Assembly (NCBI GenBank): GCA_002914845.1
Contig: JXTC01000005.1
Coordinates: 372,001 to 436,000, forward strand
DNA from: Trema orientale
Lineage: Eukaryota; Streptophyta; Magnoliopsida; Rosales; Cannabaceae
Direction of reading: 5' to 3'
Length of the DNA: 64,000 bases
Shown: one piece after another, positions 22,724 through 32,793 of the stretch
Layout: the number at the start of each line of letters is the position of its first letter
How positions within the stretch are numbered: position 1 is the first letter of the stretch
Made by a program: the position numbers and the translations under genes
The notes under the pieces: model-generated
Database searches by the model: none
Told to the model about the DNA's origin: nothing
The model's input: only the letters and a program-made list of their open reading frames with translations

Positions 22724-24528
22724 CAAACGAAGACTATAACTCAGGAAGTACATCAAGATTAGTAAGAGTTTGGATCTGAACTTGAAATTGAAGAAGAGGA
22801 ATCTAATACAAAAGACTATGAGTTGACAAGGGACAGGAAAAGGAGAGCAATCAAACCTCCTAAAAGATATGGCTATGCCTACCTTATTTCTTTTGCATTC
22901 ACTGTAGCTGAGGAGATAAATGATCTAAAACCTTGGACATATAAGGAGGCAATGAGTGGAAGTGAAAGTGCTTATTGGCATAAAATAATGGAGGAAGAGA
23001 TTGATTCTCTACGTAAGAACAACACTTGGAATTAATACCAAGACCTGATCAAGCTCGAGTAGTGGGTTGCAAATAGGTGCTTAAGAAAAAGGAAGGAATA
23101 TCAGGGGTGGAGAAACAAAGATACAAGGCCAGACTTATGGCCAAAGGATTTACGCAAAAGGAAGGAGTAGATTTTAATGAAATATACTCACTTATGGTTA
23201 AGTATAGATAAATCAATATCATTGGTGGCTAAATACGATATGGAGCTTGAGCAAATGAACGATAAGATTACTTTCTTACATAGAGAGTTAGATGAGAGGA
23301 TTCTAATGCAACAACCTGAAGGATTTACAGCTGGAAGTCAAGAATCTTAGGTATGTTTGCTTAAGAATTCCTTGTATGGTTTAAAGCAATCTCCAAGACA
23401 ATGGAATAAAAAGTTTGATGATTTTATGCTGAGATCATATTTCAAAAGAAGCTCTATGATAGGTGTGTATGCTATAAGTTGTTGACCAATGGAGAAATGG
23501 TTTACTTACTACTCTATGTAGACGATATTTTGATTGCCAGCAGAAATAGTATGGAAATTTCAAAGATTAAGAAGCAGCTAAAGGGTTCTTTTGAAATGAA
23601 AGATCTAGGACCTGCAAAGAAAGTATTGGGAATGGAGATGAGAAGAAATAGGAGAAAGAAGCTATTATTCCTATCTCAAAGACAATATTTTGAGAAGGTT
23701 CTAGTTAGATTTATTATGAATGAAGCAAAACTGGTTTCAACACCACTAGGACAACACTTTAAATTGTCTCATTTACAAGAACCAAAAACAGAAGCTGAAA
23801 TAAGTCAAATGGAGAAGGTGCCATATGCAAGTGCATTTGGGTCGATTATATATGCAATGGTATGTTCAAGACCTGATTTGGCTTATGCTACCAGTATAGT
23901 TAGTATGTTCATGGCCAATCCAAGGAAGGAGCATTGACAACCTTTAAAATGGAATTTAAGATACATTAAGGGTTCACTTGATCATAGACTTATTTTTATT
24001 GGAAATTAGAACAAAGTAGTAACTGTACTGGGCTACATTGATTCAGATTTTACAGGGTATTCTAATTCGAGGAAGTTACTTACAGGGTATATCTTCACAG
24101 TCTTTGGTACATCAGTTAGTTGGAAAACGTGTTTGCAATCAGTTGTAGTTCCTTCAACCACATAAACTGAGTATATTGCTCTAACTGAAGCAATAAAGGA
24201 AGCATTGTGGCTTGGAGGTCTAGTTGCTGAATTAAATATTCAACAAGATTGTTTGACAGTGTTCTGTGATAGCCAAAGTGCTATACACTTAACAAAGCAC
24301 CAAGTGTTTCATGAATGAATAAAGCATATAGATGTTAGATTACATTTTGTAAGTAGTGGTGAAGAACATATCAACTGAGGACAATCCAGTTTATATGATC
24401 AGTAAAGTTTTACCCGGTAGCAAGTTCAATCATTGCTTAAATTTGATCAGGGTGAGGAATGTTTAAAGCCTTTCGAGGTAAGTGAAGCAACCAGAGGATC
24501 ATAAACCAATAATAGTCAATGTGGACAT

Positions 24529-24961
24529 TGTGAGGTCTAGTGACTATAATTGGGTGCTCAAGTTATGACATGACAGCAAATAGAAGAATTTGTTTCAAGA
24601 CAATTAGATGGTTATTTCAGTTTGTTAAGAGTTGGTGTATAATAGGGCTAATTCTTCTTTTTTTCTACTGTAACACTTTATTAATTTTTGCTGCAAAAAA
24701 CAAAGGAAAAAAATTGAAAAGGGTTGTTCTTGTACTCGGAAGAGCATTAGTCTTTGGGATTGAAGATCTTGTTGTATTGTTGTGATTGTTCATAAATAAA
24801 AGAAAGACTCTGCTTGCTGAAAGTGGATGTAGGTCTCAAAAGAGACTGAACACTATAAGATCTTGTTTGTGTTTTTGGTATTGTTTGAAGTTTGTTTTCT
24901 AGATTACGATCTAAGATTTGGATATGAAAGAGTTTCAAGTTTGAGTGATCAAATCACTTCA
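24529..24961 (+). repeat. Copia B 3' LTR (right copy)
   Basis: This LTR of about 433 bp starts TGTGAGGTCTAGTGAC and ends AAATCACTTCA. It pairs with 13,166-13,532 and is longer by a segment containing TTTTTGCTGCAAAAAACAAAG, partly absent from the 5' LTR. It directly abuts copia A at 24,962. Confidence 0.86.
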
Positions 24962-25538
24962 GTTTCCATTACAATAAAATGAAAACAGAGAGATTAAAGT
25001 TGTTAAAAGTGTCTCTCGAAATTAGAATAGCCACGGATTAAGGAAGTTTGTTATCTCAGTTAATGGTCATAACTGAAATAACGATCATAACTATCTGGGG
25101 GTTTTTTTAGCTGAAACTGTTTTAGTCTTAGGGAATTTGATTGGTTATGGGTTCTTGATTGTTACTAAGTGCTATGTGTTTATAAATAACATCTTACGGG
25201 TGAGAAAGAGAAGGAACGCAGATCATATTGTTTTCTAGTATGAGAGAGAGCTTAGGACTGAGAAAAGTGTATTCTGAGGTTTTCAAGGGTGTAAGCTTGA
25301 GTATTAAAACAAAGAACTTCTCTAGAGTAGGCTTGTAAAAAATTCTTTTTCATAGTACAGAGGTTGTCCTCAATGTGGATGTAGGTCATGATATTCATGG
25401 TTGAACCACAATAAAATTATGTTGTGTGATTTTCTTTGTTTTCATTGATTTACGTATCTTCGACTTGGCAATTGTTCTTAGTGATTTCCGGTTCAGATTT
25501 AACAAGTTGCACTGTATATGGGAATCTAAGCTACAACC

Positions 25539-26280
25539 ATGAATTCATCTAAGTACAATACAGAGAAATTTTCTGGCAAGAACGACTCTGGGCTATGAAG
25601 GGTCAAGATGAGAGCCTTGCTTTGTTTAACAGGGCTTGATTGATGCTTTGAAGGGAGAGTCAAATATGCCTCAAATATTAACTGATACTTAGAAACTAGA
25701 GATCTTGGACAAGGCTCATAGTGCTATAATCTTGAGCCTTGGAGATAAAGCTTTGAGGGAGGTTACAAGAGAAAAATCAGCACCTGCTATATGGGTAAAA
25801 CTCGAAAATCTTTACACGACCAAATTTCTTGCTAATAGACTCTATATGAAATAGAGGTTATATTCATTTAAGATGAATGATGAAAAATCAATCTCAGATC
25901 AGATTGGTAAATTTAATAAGATCATTGATGATCTTGAAAATATAGAGATTAAGTTAGAAAATGTGGATAAGGCCTTAATTCTCTTGAATGCTCTTCCAAA
26001 AGTTTATGAGCACTTTAAGGATGCTATGTTATATGGAAGAGAACAAACAATAACTTTTGATAAGGTTCAATCTGCTGTCAAAGCTAAAGAGCTTCAAAGG
26101 AAGTTAGAAGCTAAAGAAGAGAATACAGGAGAAAACTTATGGCAAGAGGAAGATCAGAAAAACATGACAACAAAGCTGCAAGAAACAAGTCAAGATCCAA
26201 GTCAAAAGGTAGGTTCAAGTACTTCATTGCCACAAAGGACATTTCAAGAGGGAGTGTCTAGAAAGAAAGAAAAAGCAACA
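25539..26280 (+). pseudogene. Copia A gag remnant (right copy)
   Basis: ATG at 25,539 begins NSSKYNTEKFSGKNDSGL and then meets TGA at 25,596 in place of tryptophan. The frame recovers later, with ISDQIGKFNKIIDDLENIEI and LPKVYEHFKDAMLYGREQ. The tail (ESQDPSQK-like, then FQEGVSRKKEK) corresponds to the basic region around the zinc knuckle, which is frame-shifted. The shared TGA with the left arm shows common descent after inactivation. Confidence 0.84.
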
Positions 26281-29200
26281 TGAGCAACCAAAATTTCCTA
26301 GAGAAGTTTCAGTAGCATCAGACGAATATGATTCAACAGAAGTACTAGTAGTCACAGATGAAGATTCCAGCAAAGAATGGATAATGGACTCAGGCTGTTC
26401 TTTCTATATGTGTCCAAACAAAAGATGGTTTGAGAATCTTGAAAAAACTGATGGTGGCTCAGTACTTCTTGGGAACAATAAACCTTGCAAAGTTGCAGGA
26501 ATAGGCTCTGTGAGGATCGGAATGTTTGATGGCATAGAAAGTATTTTTCAACAAGTCAAGTATGTTCCTGAACTTAAATGTAATCTTATTTCTCTTGACA
26601 TGTTTGATATGAACGGTTACTCTTTTAAAGCTAAACATGGATCTTTAAAGGTTTCTAAAGGATTGTTGATAGTTATGAAATAAGTAAGGAAAAATGGACT
26701 ATATTCATTGAACATGATAAAACGGAAAAGACTGGACTTTGGCATATGAGACTAGGCCATGTTAGTGAAAAAGTTTTAATTGAATTGTCTAAACAAAATC
26801 TGTTGAGTGGTAATAAAATCAATCATCTTGACTTTTATGAACAATGTGTGTATGGTAAGTCAAAAAGAATTAAATTCAGCACCGGTAAGCACACAACTAC
26901 TAAACCTTTTGACTATGTTCATTCTGACTTGTGGGGTCCCACGAGGACCCAAACACATGGAGGTGGTCCATATTTCTTTTCTATAATTAATAATTTTTCA
27001 AGATTGGTATAGACTATTATATTGAAGAAGAAAAGTGATGCTTTTGATAAATTTAAAAAATGGAAAACACTACATGAAAATAAACTAGAGAGGAAATTAA
27101 AATACCAAAAGACTGATAATGGCCTGGAGTTAGGGTTGTTCATAGCTGGTCTGGACAGTCTAAATCGTCAATATAGAAACCAATCCGAATGTGCGATTTG
27201 GCCAGTTCAGCAATCCGTGTAGTTTAAGTTAGTAGATTCAAATCGGCTAGACCGCACCTACATTTTTGCGGCGGGTTTGGACAGTTTCTGCGGTTTGAAA
27301 ACTTACAAAATTTGAATTAATACAACATCAACTAAGCTCATATCATAATCTTATTTCATCTAAAATATAAAGTCCAAATATAAAACGAAATCATAATATA
27401 GTAAAATGCTACAATCCAATTGAAAGTCCTAGTAAACTTAAACTTTAGTTACAACTTATAATCTAATCAAAATTGAATAGCAAACTTAAACTCTTTAATC
27501 TTAAACGCATTACAACAACAAGACTTAAAGTCTAAAATATCATAAGAGTCTTAAGTAACATAGTATTAAATGAACTAAGAGTAATCATTACTCAATTAGA
27601 ATGAATGAGCTTAAATTTTTAACTATTAATATATATATATTTTTTTTAAAAAAAATACATATACAAACTTACTAGTCGGTTCGGTTTGAATCCGACCGAA
27701 TTTGTCCAAAATTGAGAACCGAGCCAGCCAAGTCAGTTTTCATATTTTTTAATCCGTAATCGGTCATTTAAGAAGAGAAACCGCATGAATTGAATGTTTT
27801 GGACTACATTGGACGGTTTCCACGGTTTGGCAGTTATTTTGAACACCCTTACCTGGAGTATTTTTCTGAGCAGTTTAATGAGTTATGCAGGAAAGATGGG
27901 ATTACGAGGCATAAAACTGTTAGTGGAACTCCTTAGCAGAATAAACTGGTTGAAAGAATGAACAGAACCATTCTTGAAAGCGTCAGATGCATGCTCTTGA
28001 ATGCTGGTTTGCCTAAAGGCTTCTGGGAGAAGCAGTAGTTACTGCAACTTATCTCATTAACATGTGTCCTTCTTCAGCAATTAAGTTCAAGGCACTAATG
28101 AAGCTTTGGTCTGGTCACCTAGCGGATTACAGTAATTTAAGAGTCTTTGGTTATCTAGCCTACGCACACATAAGACAAGATAAGCTTGAACCAAGAGCAA
28201 AGAAATGTATCTTTATTAGATACCCTGAAGGTGTTAAAGGTTACAAATTGTAGTGTATAGAGTCAGGTCAGCAAAAATATTTGATAAGTAGAGATATTGT
28301 GTTTGATGAGTCAAAAATGCCAAATCTGATCAAGTATTCAGTTAATAAGTTTGAAAGAGTTGAGGACAAAGAGAGGCTGCAGGTTGAGGTGGAGTTAACA
28401 GGTCAGGAAAAGGTACAAAATCAGCTCGAATCTCCACCTAAACCAGTTGATACCAGAGCTGAACCTGGTGTATCTACAGATTCATATCCCTTGGCAAGAG
28501 ATCTATATGGAAAGAAGGACCATAAGACCACCCGATAGATATAGTCATGCTGATCTCATTTCATATGCTCTTAACAATGCTGAAGATTTCGAAAGAGAAG
28601 AGCCTAAGTCATATAAAGAAGCAATTAGAGACAAAAACTGAAGCAAGTGGTTGGCTGCTATGTAAGAGGAATATGACTCTTTGATTAAAAATCAAATATG
28701 AAGACAGACCTAAGGACAAGCAAGTAGTTGGCTATAAGTGGATGTTCAAAAGAAAGGTATTCTTGGAGTTGAGCAAGCTCGTTTTAAAGCCAGGTTAGTG
28801 GCCAAGGGGTTTACTCAATAAGAAGGGGTAGATTTTAATGAAATCTTTTCACCTGTAGTTAAACATTGCTCTATAAGAATTATATTGTCATTGGTAGCAT
28901 ATTTTGATTTAGAGTTAGAGAAATTAGCTATTTTCTTACATGGAGAGTTGGAAGAGACCATTTACATGAGTCAACTAGAAGGTTTTATTTCAGATGAAAA
29001 TAGGAACAAGGTATGTTTATTTTGTTTTCATTAGATGCAATTATGATAGTTGCATTTATATGAAAAAGGAAGGTAATCAGGTAAAGTCGTATCTCTTGTT
29101 ATATGTAGATGATATGCTAATTGCAAGTGACAACAAGCAAGAAATTCAGATTCTCAAGAATATTCTTAATTTTGAATTTGGGATGAAGGATTTGGGCCAA

Positions 29201-29536
29201 GCAAAAAGAATTCTGGGTATAGAAATTGTTAGAGATAGGTTGCAAGGCAGGTTATTCTTATCTCAAGGATCATACATAAAGAAGGTTTTAGAGAGGTTTA
29301 GGATGCATGAATCAAAATCAGTTTCTACTCAACTAGCACAACAATTTAAGCTCTCTAATAGTCAATTATCAGAGAATGAAGATGATAAAGGGCAAATGGA
29401 ATCAGTTCCATATGCTAGTGGTGTAGGAAGCATCATGTATAAAATGGTTTGTAGCAGACTTGTTTTGGGCTATGCTGTAAGTGTGATTAGTAGGTTCATG
29501 GTTAATCACATTAAATATATGGCTAACGTATGGTGA
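26281..29536 (+). pseudogene. Copia A pol remnant (right copy)
   Basis: Protease reads KEWIMDSGCSFYMCPNKRWF (DSG intact). GAG-pre-integrase follows (MRLGHVSEKVLIELSKQNLL), then the integrase start (YVHSDLWGPTRTQTHGGGPY), split by the hAT insertion at 27,131-27,851. Integrase continues at about 27,855-28,060 (ITRHKTVSGTP-like; LVERMNRTILE). RT fragments include the LLLYVDDMLIASDNKQEIQI stretch at 28,994-29,536, where the catalytic YVDD is intact. The RT N-terminal half has frame breaks, and the protein ends early near SRFMVNHIKYMANVW. Confidence 0.85.
27131..27851. mobile_element. Non-autonomous hAT element in copia A (right copy)
   Basis: This 721-bp counterpart of 1,231-1,923 has terminal repeats TAGGGTTGTTCA and TGAACACCCTTA and the 8-bp duplication CCTGGAGT (27,123-27,130 and 27,852-27,859), the reverse complement of the left-arm duplication. 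There is no transposase. Identity of site and target duplication proves that the insertion predates the inverted duplication. Confidence 0.9.
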
Positions 29537-29694
29537 AAGTGATCAAAATTCTGGTTTACTAAAAACTCTCTTGAAATAAGAACGACTATAGTGGACGTAA
29601 GCTCTTTGTTTGAAAGACTGAACCACTTTAAAAATTTGTCTTATTTATATTAATTTCTGTTAATTTCTATTTTTAACCAATCTCGTTGCTATAC

Positions 29695-29900
29695 CAAAAT
29701 TTGATATCAACAAAAGCATTACTAAACCACCTGAAAGCCTACCAATTTTCATCCTTAGTTCCTTTCGAAGATATTCAAAACAACCTGGTTGCCTTAGCCG
29801 AGTTTTATAATTATGTGGAGGAACTCATTGGCTCGCCAAGTACCCAACAAGCTCTTCTGTACACCTGACATGAAAAACTGGCTAATAAAATAAATACAGC
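29695..29900 (+). pseudogene. DUF241 family gene fragment
   Basis: A short translated stretch, AEFYNYVEELIGSPSTQQAL followed by LLYT*HEKLANKI, fits the conserved core of plant DUF241 proteins (E-[LF]-Y-x-x-V-[ED]-[ED]-L-[LI]-x-x-P-x-T-Q-Q-A-L, then a histidine/EK block). These are about 280-residue plant proteins of unclear function. Only some 65 residues remain, and an in-frame TGA lies just after QQALLYT. It is a relic, not a gene. The preceding 29,540-29,690 contains GTGGACGTAAGC and GACTGAACCACTTTA, which look like a copia LTR R-region scrap. Confidence 0.6.
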
Positions 29901-30900
29901 ATATATTAATACTAACGAATATCTGAAACAAATTTTCAACTCACTTTCCTAGCATATTTGTGGGTACCAATCCACGAGATGAAGGAAACAACGATAGGAG
30001 AAACATTCAACAGCGATTATCTCCCCTTGTAACACCAAACAATGCATAAATAATCTAATCTCCTATCTACATAAACATCAAAGGATATCTTTTTATAATA
30101 CCTTTTCTTGTTCTCAATTTCTCAAGTGATGATGCGACCAAGATACTCAGTTTTTGGACTTTGCTATATATGAATTTTACTTTTTTTTTTCTCTACGTAA
30201 CCATAATGTGGTTTCATGCAACAGGTAAGAATGACCAGATGAGGATGGAGTAAGAAAACACCCAAAACAACAGCATGCCCAAATCCTATGGACAATTCTA
30301 AAACCATAATCATTTATTTTGAAATCAATCAATGTTATTTTCCACCCTTTTTTAAAAAGTAAACATCCAAGTAATCAATATCAAACAAGAACATTGCCTC
30401 GGCTTACATTAAACCCATAAACATACACACCCTAGAATGAAAAGCTTGAAATTTCCGACCACGAATTAAAAAGAAAACCCAGAATTAAAAGCGTGAAATT
30501 TCACAATTTCACTAACCTCCCACAATTTTACCATTCACAAATTGACTATGAAACACAAACGAAAGCTTGAACTCGTTCTACATGGGCATATATTATGCCC
30601 CTCATGGTCCACCACCTCTTCACCGCCTCTGCCTAAGTCCTGAGCCAGTCGGACCCTGCCAACCCAAGCCTCCACCGCCAAGAAGCAAAAGAGCCGCAAT
30701 CTAACAACACGGAACGAGCAAGAGTTTCTCTGGTATATAGCTAATATCAAATTAATAAATTAGTCCTGGTGTTTAGGACATATAAGGAAATAGAAAATAA
30801 AATGACTGCACTACCCCTCCTAAATTAAAAAACTACCTAACTTTACAGAGAAAAAGTGAGGATATTGACAAGGGGAAAAAAAATTACACCATTACCTGCT
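29901..30900. other. Intergenic, no gene seen
   Basis: AT-rich sequence without a supported gene. A somewhat GC-richer stretch at about 30,560-30,720 has an open minus-strand frame (71 codons) with no recognisable motif. It is better read as upstream sequence of the gene starting near 30,945. Confidence 0.6.
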
Positions 30901-30913
30901 TATACGCTCGTCT

Positions 30914-30922
30914 TATATATAG
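30914..30922 (+). promoter_or_regulatory. TATA box of gene X
   Basis: TATATATAG lies about 30 bp before a CT-rich leader (TCTCGTCTCTTCTCCTCTCT, 30,968-30,990), typical of plant 5' UTRs. The leader appears to end with a splice donor (TTCGAAG|GTTTAA near 31,064). The acceptor is CACGCACAG at 31,850-31,858, just before the first ATG. Confidence 0.55.
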
Positions 30923-31065
30923 TTAAATAGATATAAGTGCCGACCTAACCCATATATCTCAGCAGCCTCTCGTCTCTTCTCCTCTCTTCTGTCTCGTCTG
31001 TCACATCAACCTTCCCAAACAGCAAGCGCAAGCAGTTCAGTAGAGCGGCCTCCTCGAATTCGAAG

Positions 31066-31180
31066 GTTTAACGAAAACCATCACATTCAACTTTTTGATA
31101 AATTTATCACATCAACTTGGTTAATTTGTTCGTTAAAATTTAACGAAAACTATCACATTCACCTTTTTGATAAATTAAGC
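31066..31180 (+). repeat. 73-bp tandem duplication in the 5'-UTR intron of gene X
   Basis: TTTAACGAAAACCATCACAT followed by TCAACTTTTTGATAAATT at 31,066 recurs with three changes about 73 bp downstream at 31,139. It lies within the inferred first intron. A (TTG)n tract of about eight units follows at about 31,409-31,433. Confidence 0.8.
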
Positions 31181-31862
31181 CTGAGGTTTGTAGAAGACCA
31201 GATTCATCGTTGATATTGCAATATATAAGATTAAAAAAAAAAAAAAACGAAAACTAAAACAAAAACCTATAACACCATTATTACCGATTTGAGGGGACAA
31301 ATTTAGGGCTTTTTGTCACAAATTGTGGCCAAGAAGATTTGCAGAGGAAACAAGACAGTACGGGTTACAAGATTCATTTATGTTGATCAAACTTTTTTCT
31401 TTTTTTTTGTTGTTGTTGTTGTTGTTGTTGTTGAAGAGGTAAATTATTTGCATTGTTTAAGATTGGTTTTAGGAAAAAGAAAATTTGCACTTTCATCTTT
31501 GGAATAATGGTGTTCAGTCAAAAGGAGCCATTAGCTCAATTCATGTGGATAAAATTGGAGCAACATGAATTATCGTGATGAAAAGCGGGGTGATTGGGTA
31601 CACTATTAGCCTGGCTTTCCATTTGTTGTAGGCTATGATTCTTTGCTAGTTTTCAACGCCATTATTTGTAGATGAGCACCACCAGATTGAAATGCAGTTC
31701 TAGTTTTCTTCTATTGGATTAAAATATGCATGTTGGCTTTTATCTCTTTGCTTTTGATTCTAATTTAATTAACATTTTCTTTCCTCTGAAAATTCTGATT
31801 TGGTTTTCTCTCTCTAACATGAAAACATAAATTAAACATTCTTTCTTTGCACGCACAGAATC

Positions 31863-32676
31863 ATGGTAGCAGTAGCATCGAATAATCTGCGGCAGAAAGA
31901 GAAAGACCCTAATAAGTTGAGAAAGGTTCCGATTCTCGAGGTATCTAGTGTGAATATTACTCTTATGTACGTTGAATTCTATCTTAGCTAGAATTTTATT
32001 TAAGCTTCTCTTTTGCATTATCTCTGAATCTATCTTATGTATATATGTTCTTTTTTCTTTGTACAGCGAGTGCTTCATAAAACACTATTGAAGTCAAAGG
32101 ATTTAGCCGAACAGCGTTACCAATATCATCTTAGGTGCCCCAAGAATAAGAGTCATGACAGGGTAGAGTATTCATCATACTTGTTTTGTATTCCTTCTTA
32201 CTTATATTCACATTTGAATTATTTGGTCTTTCCTTCTTTTTTCTCTTACTTATATCTATCTATCTATCTATCTGTCTCTCTGTCTGTCTTAATTACCACC
32301 TTCTTAAGCCGAAAAGAAGCTCGATTAGGTGGACTTGTGAGGATGAAATAACTTACCTTTTTAAGAAGCCGAAAAGAAGCTCAATCTCGCATAATTACGA
32401 TGAACTTGTCAAATGCCTGCTGAAGCATCGCAGTTCACCTTCTGAGGTGACTCTTATACTTGCATCCTGTATTTATTTATTTTTTTGTTGTCTTAAGTTT
32501 TTCATTTGAGTCTAGATTATTGATTCTCTATTCTAACTTATATGTAGTCAGAAAGGCTCAGCGAAGAAGAGTTAGCTTTTCTAGACGATAGGGATGATCA
32601 TTGTCGTGCTAATCAACTTTTTGAACGTCTAAAATTCGAACAGCGCCAATATGAGCAAGATATTATTGATAATGAG
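31863..32676 (+). CDS. Gene X: unrecognised small-exon gene, 5' coding exons
   Basis: I do not recognise this protein. Four consecutive exons can be read, all in phase 0: 31,863-31,940 (ATG; VAVASNNLRQKEKDPNKLRK), 32,067-32,162 (RVLHKTLLKSKDLAEQRYQY), 32,366-32,446 (KPKRSSISHNYDELVKCLLK) and 32,548-32,676 (SERLSEEELAFLDDRDDHCR; FEQRQYEQDIIDNE). Each is bordered by AG and GT. Together they make 128 residues of a charged, lysine/glutamate-rich, probably helical protein without a signal peptide. The natural continuation is the exon at 35,856 (GFYLSGELNSTIFGEI), which would make the dioxygenase relic lie inside intron 5. Whether the gene still works is unclear because of a stop in that exon. Confidence 0.55.
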
Positions 32677-32790
32677 GTGGTATTATTGCTTTATTTATTA
32701 AGGTCTTTCTTAAGTTATAAATTTTTGACGTGACATTTATATATAGATATATGTATTCATATCTATATAATAATATGATACTTTCTGTCT
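32476..32790 (+). repeat. Duplicated segment of gene X, copy 1
   Basis: Intron, exon (32,548-32,676) and following intron, up to GATACTTTCTGT, are repeated at 35,225-35,850. The segment ends abruptly at about 32,790, where dioxygenase-like coding sequence starts. Confidence 0.8.
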
Positions 32791-32793
32791 TTT

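Larger units (their letters stand above)
14300..24345 (+). pseudogene. Copia B pol remnant (right copy), split by two insertions
   Basis: Protease reads EWILDSGYSFHMTPNR, with the DSG triad intact. Integrase fragments run to 15,482 (ETCVYGKSCKVKF; LRTNNGLEYCSGEF, where the second catalytic D is N; EGLAERFNKTI with the final E kept). Sequence resumes at 20,968-21,241 and 22,729-24,345. RT is best preserved at 23,479-23,937 (LLYVDDILIASRNSMEISK, with catalytic YVDD intact, and the LSQRQYFEKVL stretch). RNase H follows (TEYIALTEAIKEALWLGGL; FCDSQSAIHLTKHQ). Stops and frameshifts separate every domain. Confidence 0.85.
13166..24961 (+). mobile_element. Copia element B, right copy, with two nested insertions
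   Basis: The structure is 5' LTR 13,166-13,532, primer site 13,536-13,547, gag, pol and 3' LTR 24,529-24,961. A gypsy-type element (15,483-20,967) and a solo LTR (21,242-22,723) were later inserted into pol. Excluding these, the element is about 4.8 kb and colinear with the left copy. Its reading frames are broken by many stops. Confidence 0.9.
12109..29075. repeat. Right arm of large inverted duplication
   Basis: This arm matches the left arm in opposite orientation. It is longer only because of two private insertions (15,483-20,967 and 21,242-22,723); the left arm has its own private insertion (6,106-7,749). Subtracting these makes the arm lengths agree and puts the partner of base 1 near 29,075. 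Copia A continues past that point to about 29,536; its partner sequence lies outside the window. Confidence 0.93.
24962..29536 (+). mobile_element. Copia element A, right copy, 3'-truncated
   Basis: The layout is presumed 5' LTR about 24,962-25,505 (TATAAATA at 25,181-25,188; R-region signature GTGGATGTAGG near 25,376), then gag, protease, integrase interrupted by a hAT element, and RT. Similarity ends in the RT/RNase H connection near 29,530; no RNase H or 3' LTR follows. The primer site is badly eroded. In the left copy TGGCATTATATATGGG sits at the expected place. Confidence 0.87.

Noticed and set aside
1..29536. The inverted arms as an assembly artefact of two haplotypes
   Set aside because: The arms are adjacent in opposite orientation, differ clearly at the sequence level and hold different nested insertions with correct target duplications, which an artefact would not explain easily. 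Long reads would still be decisive.
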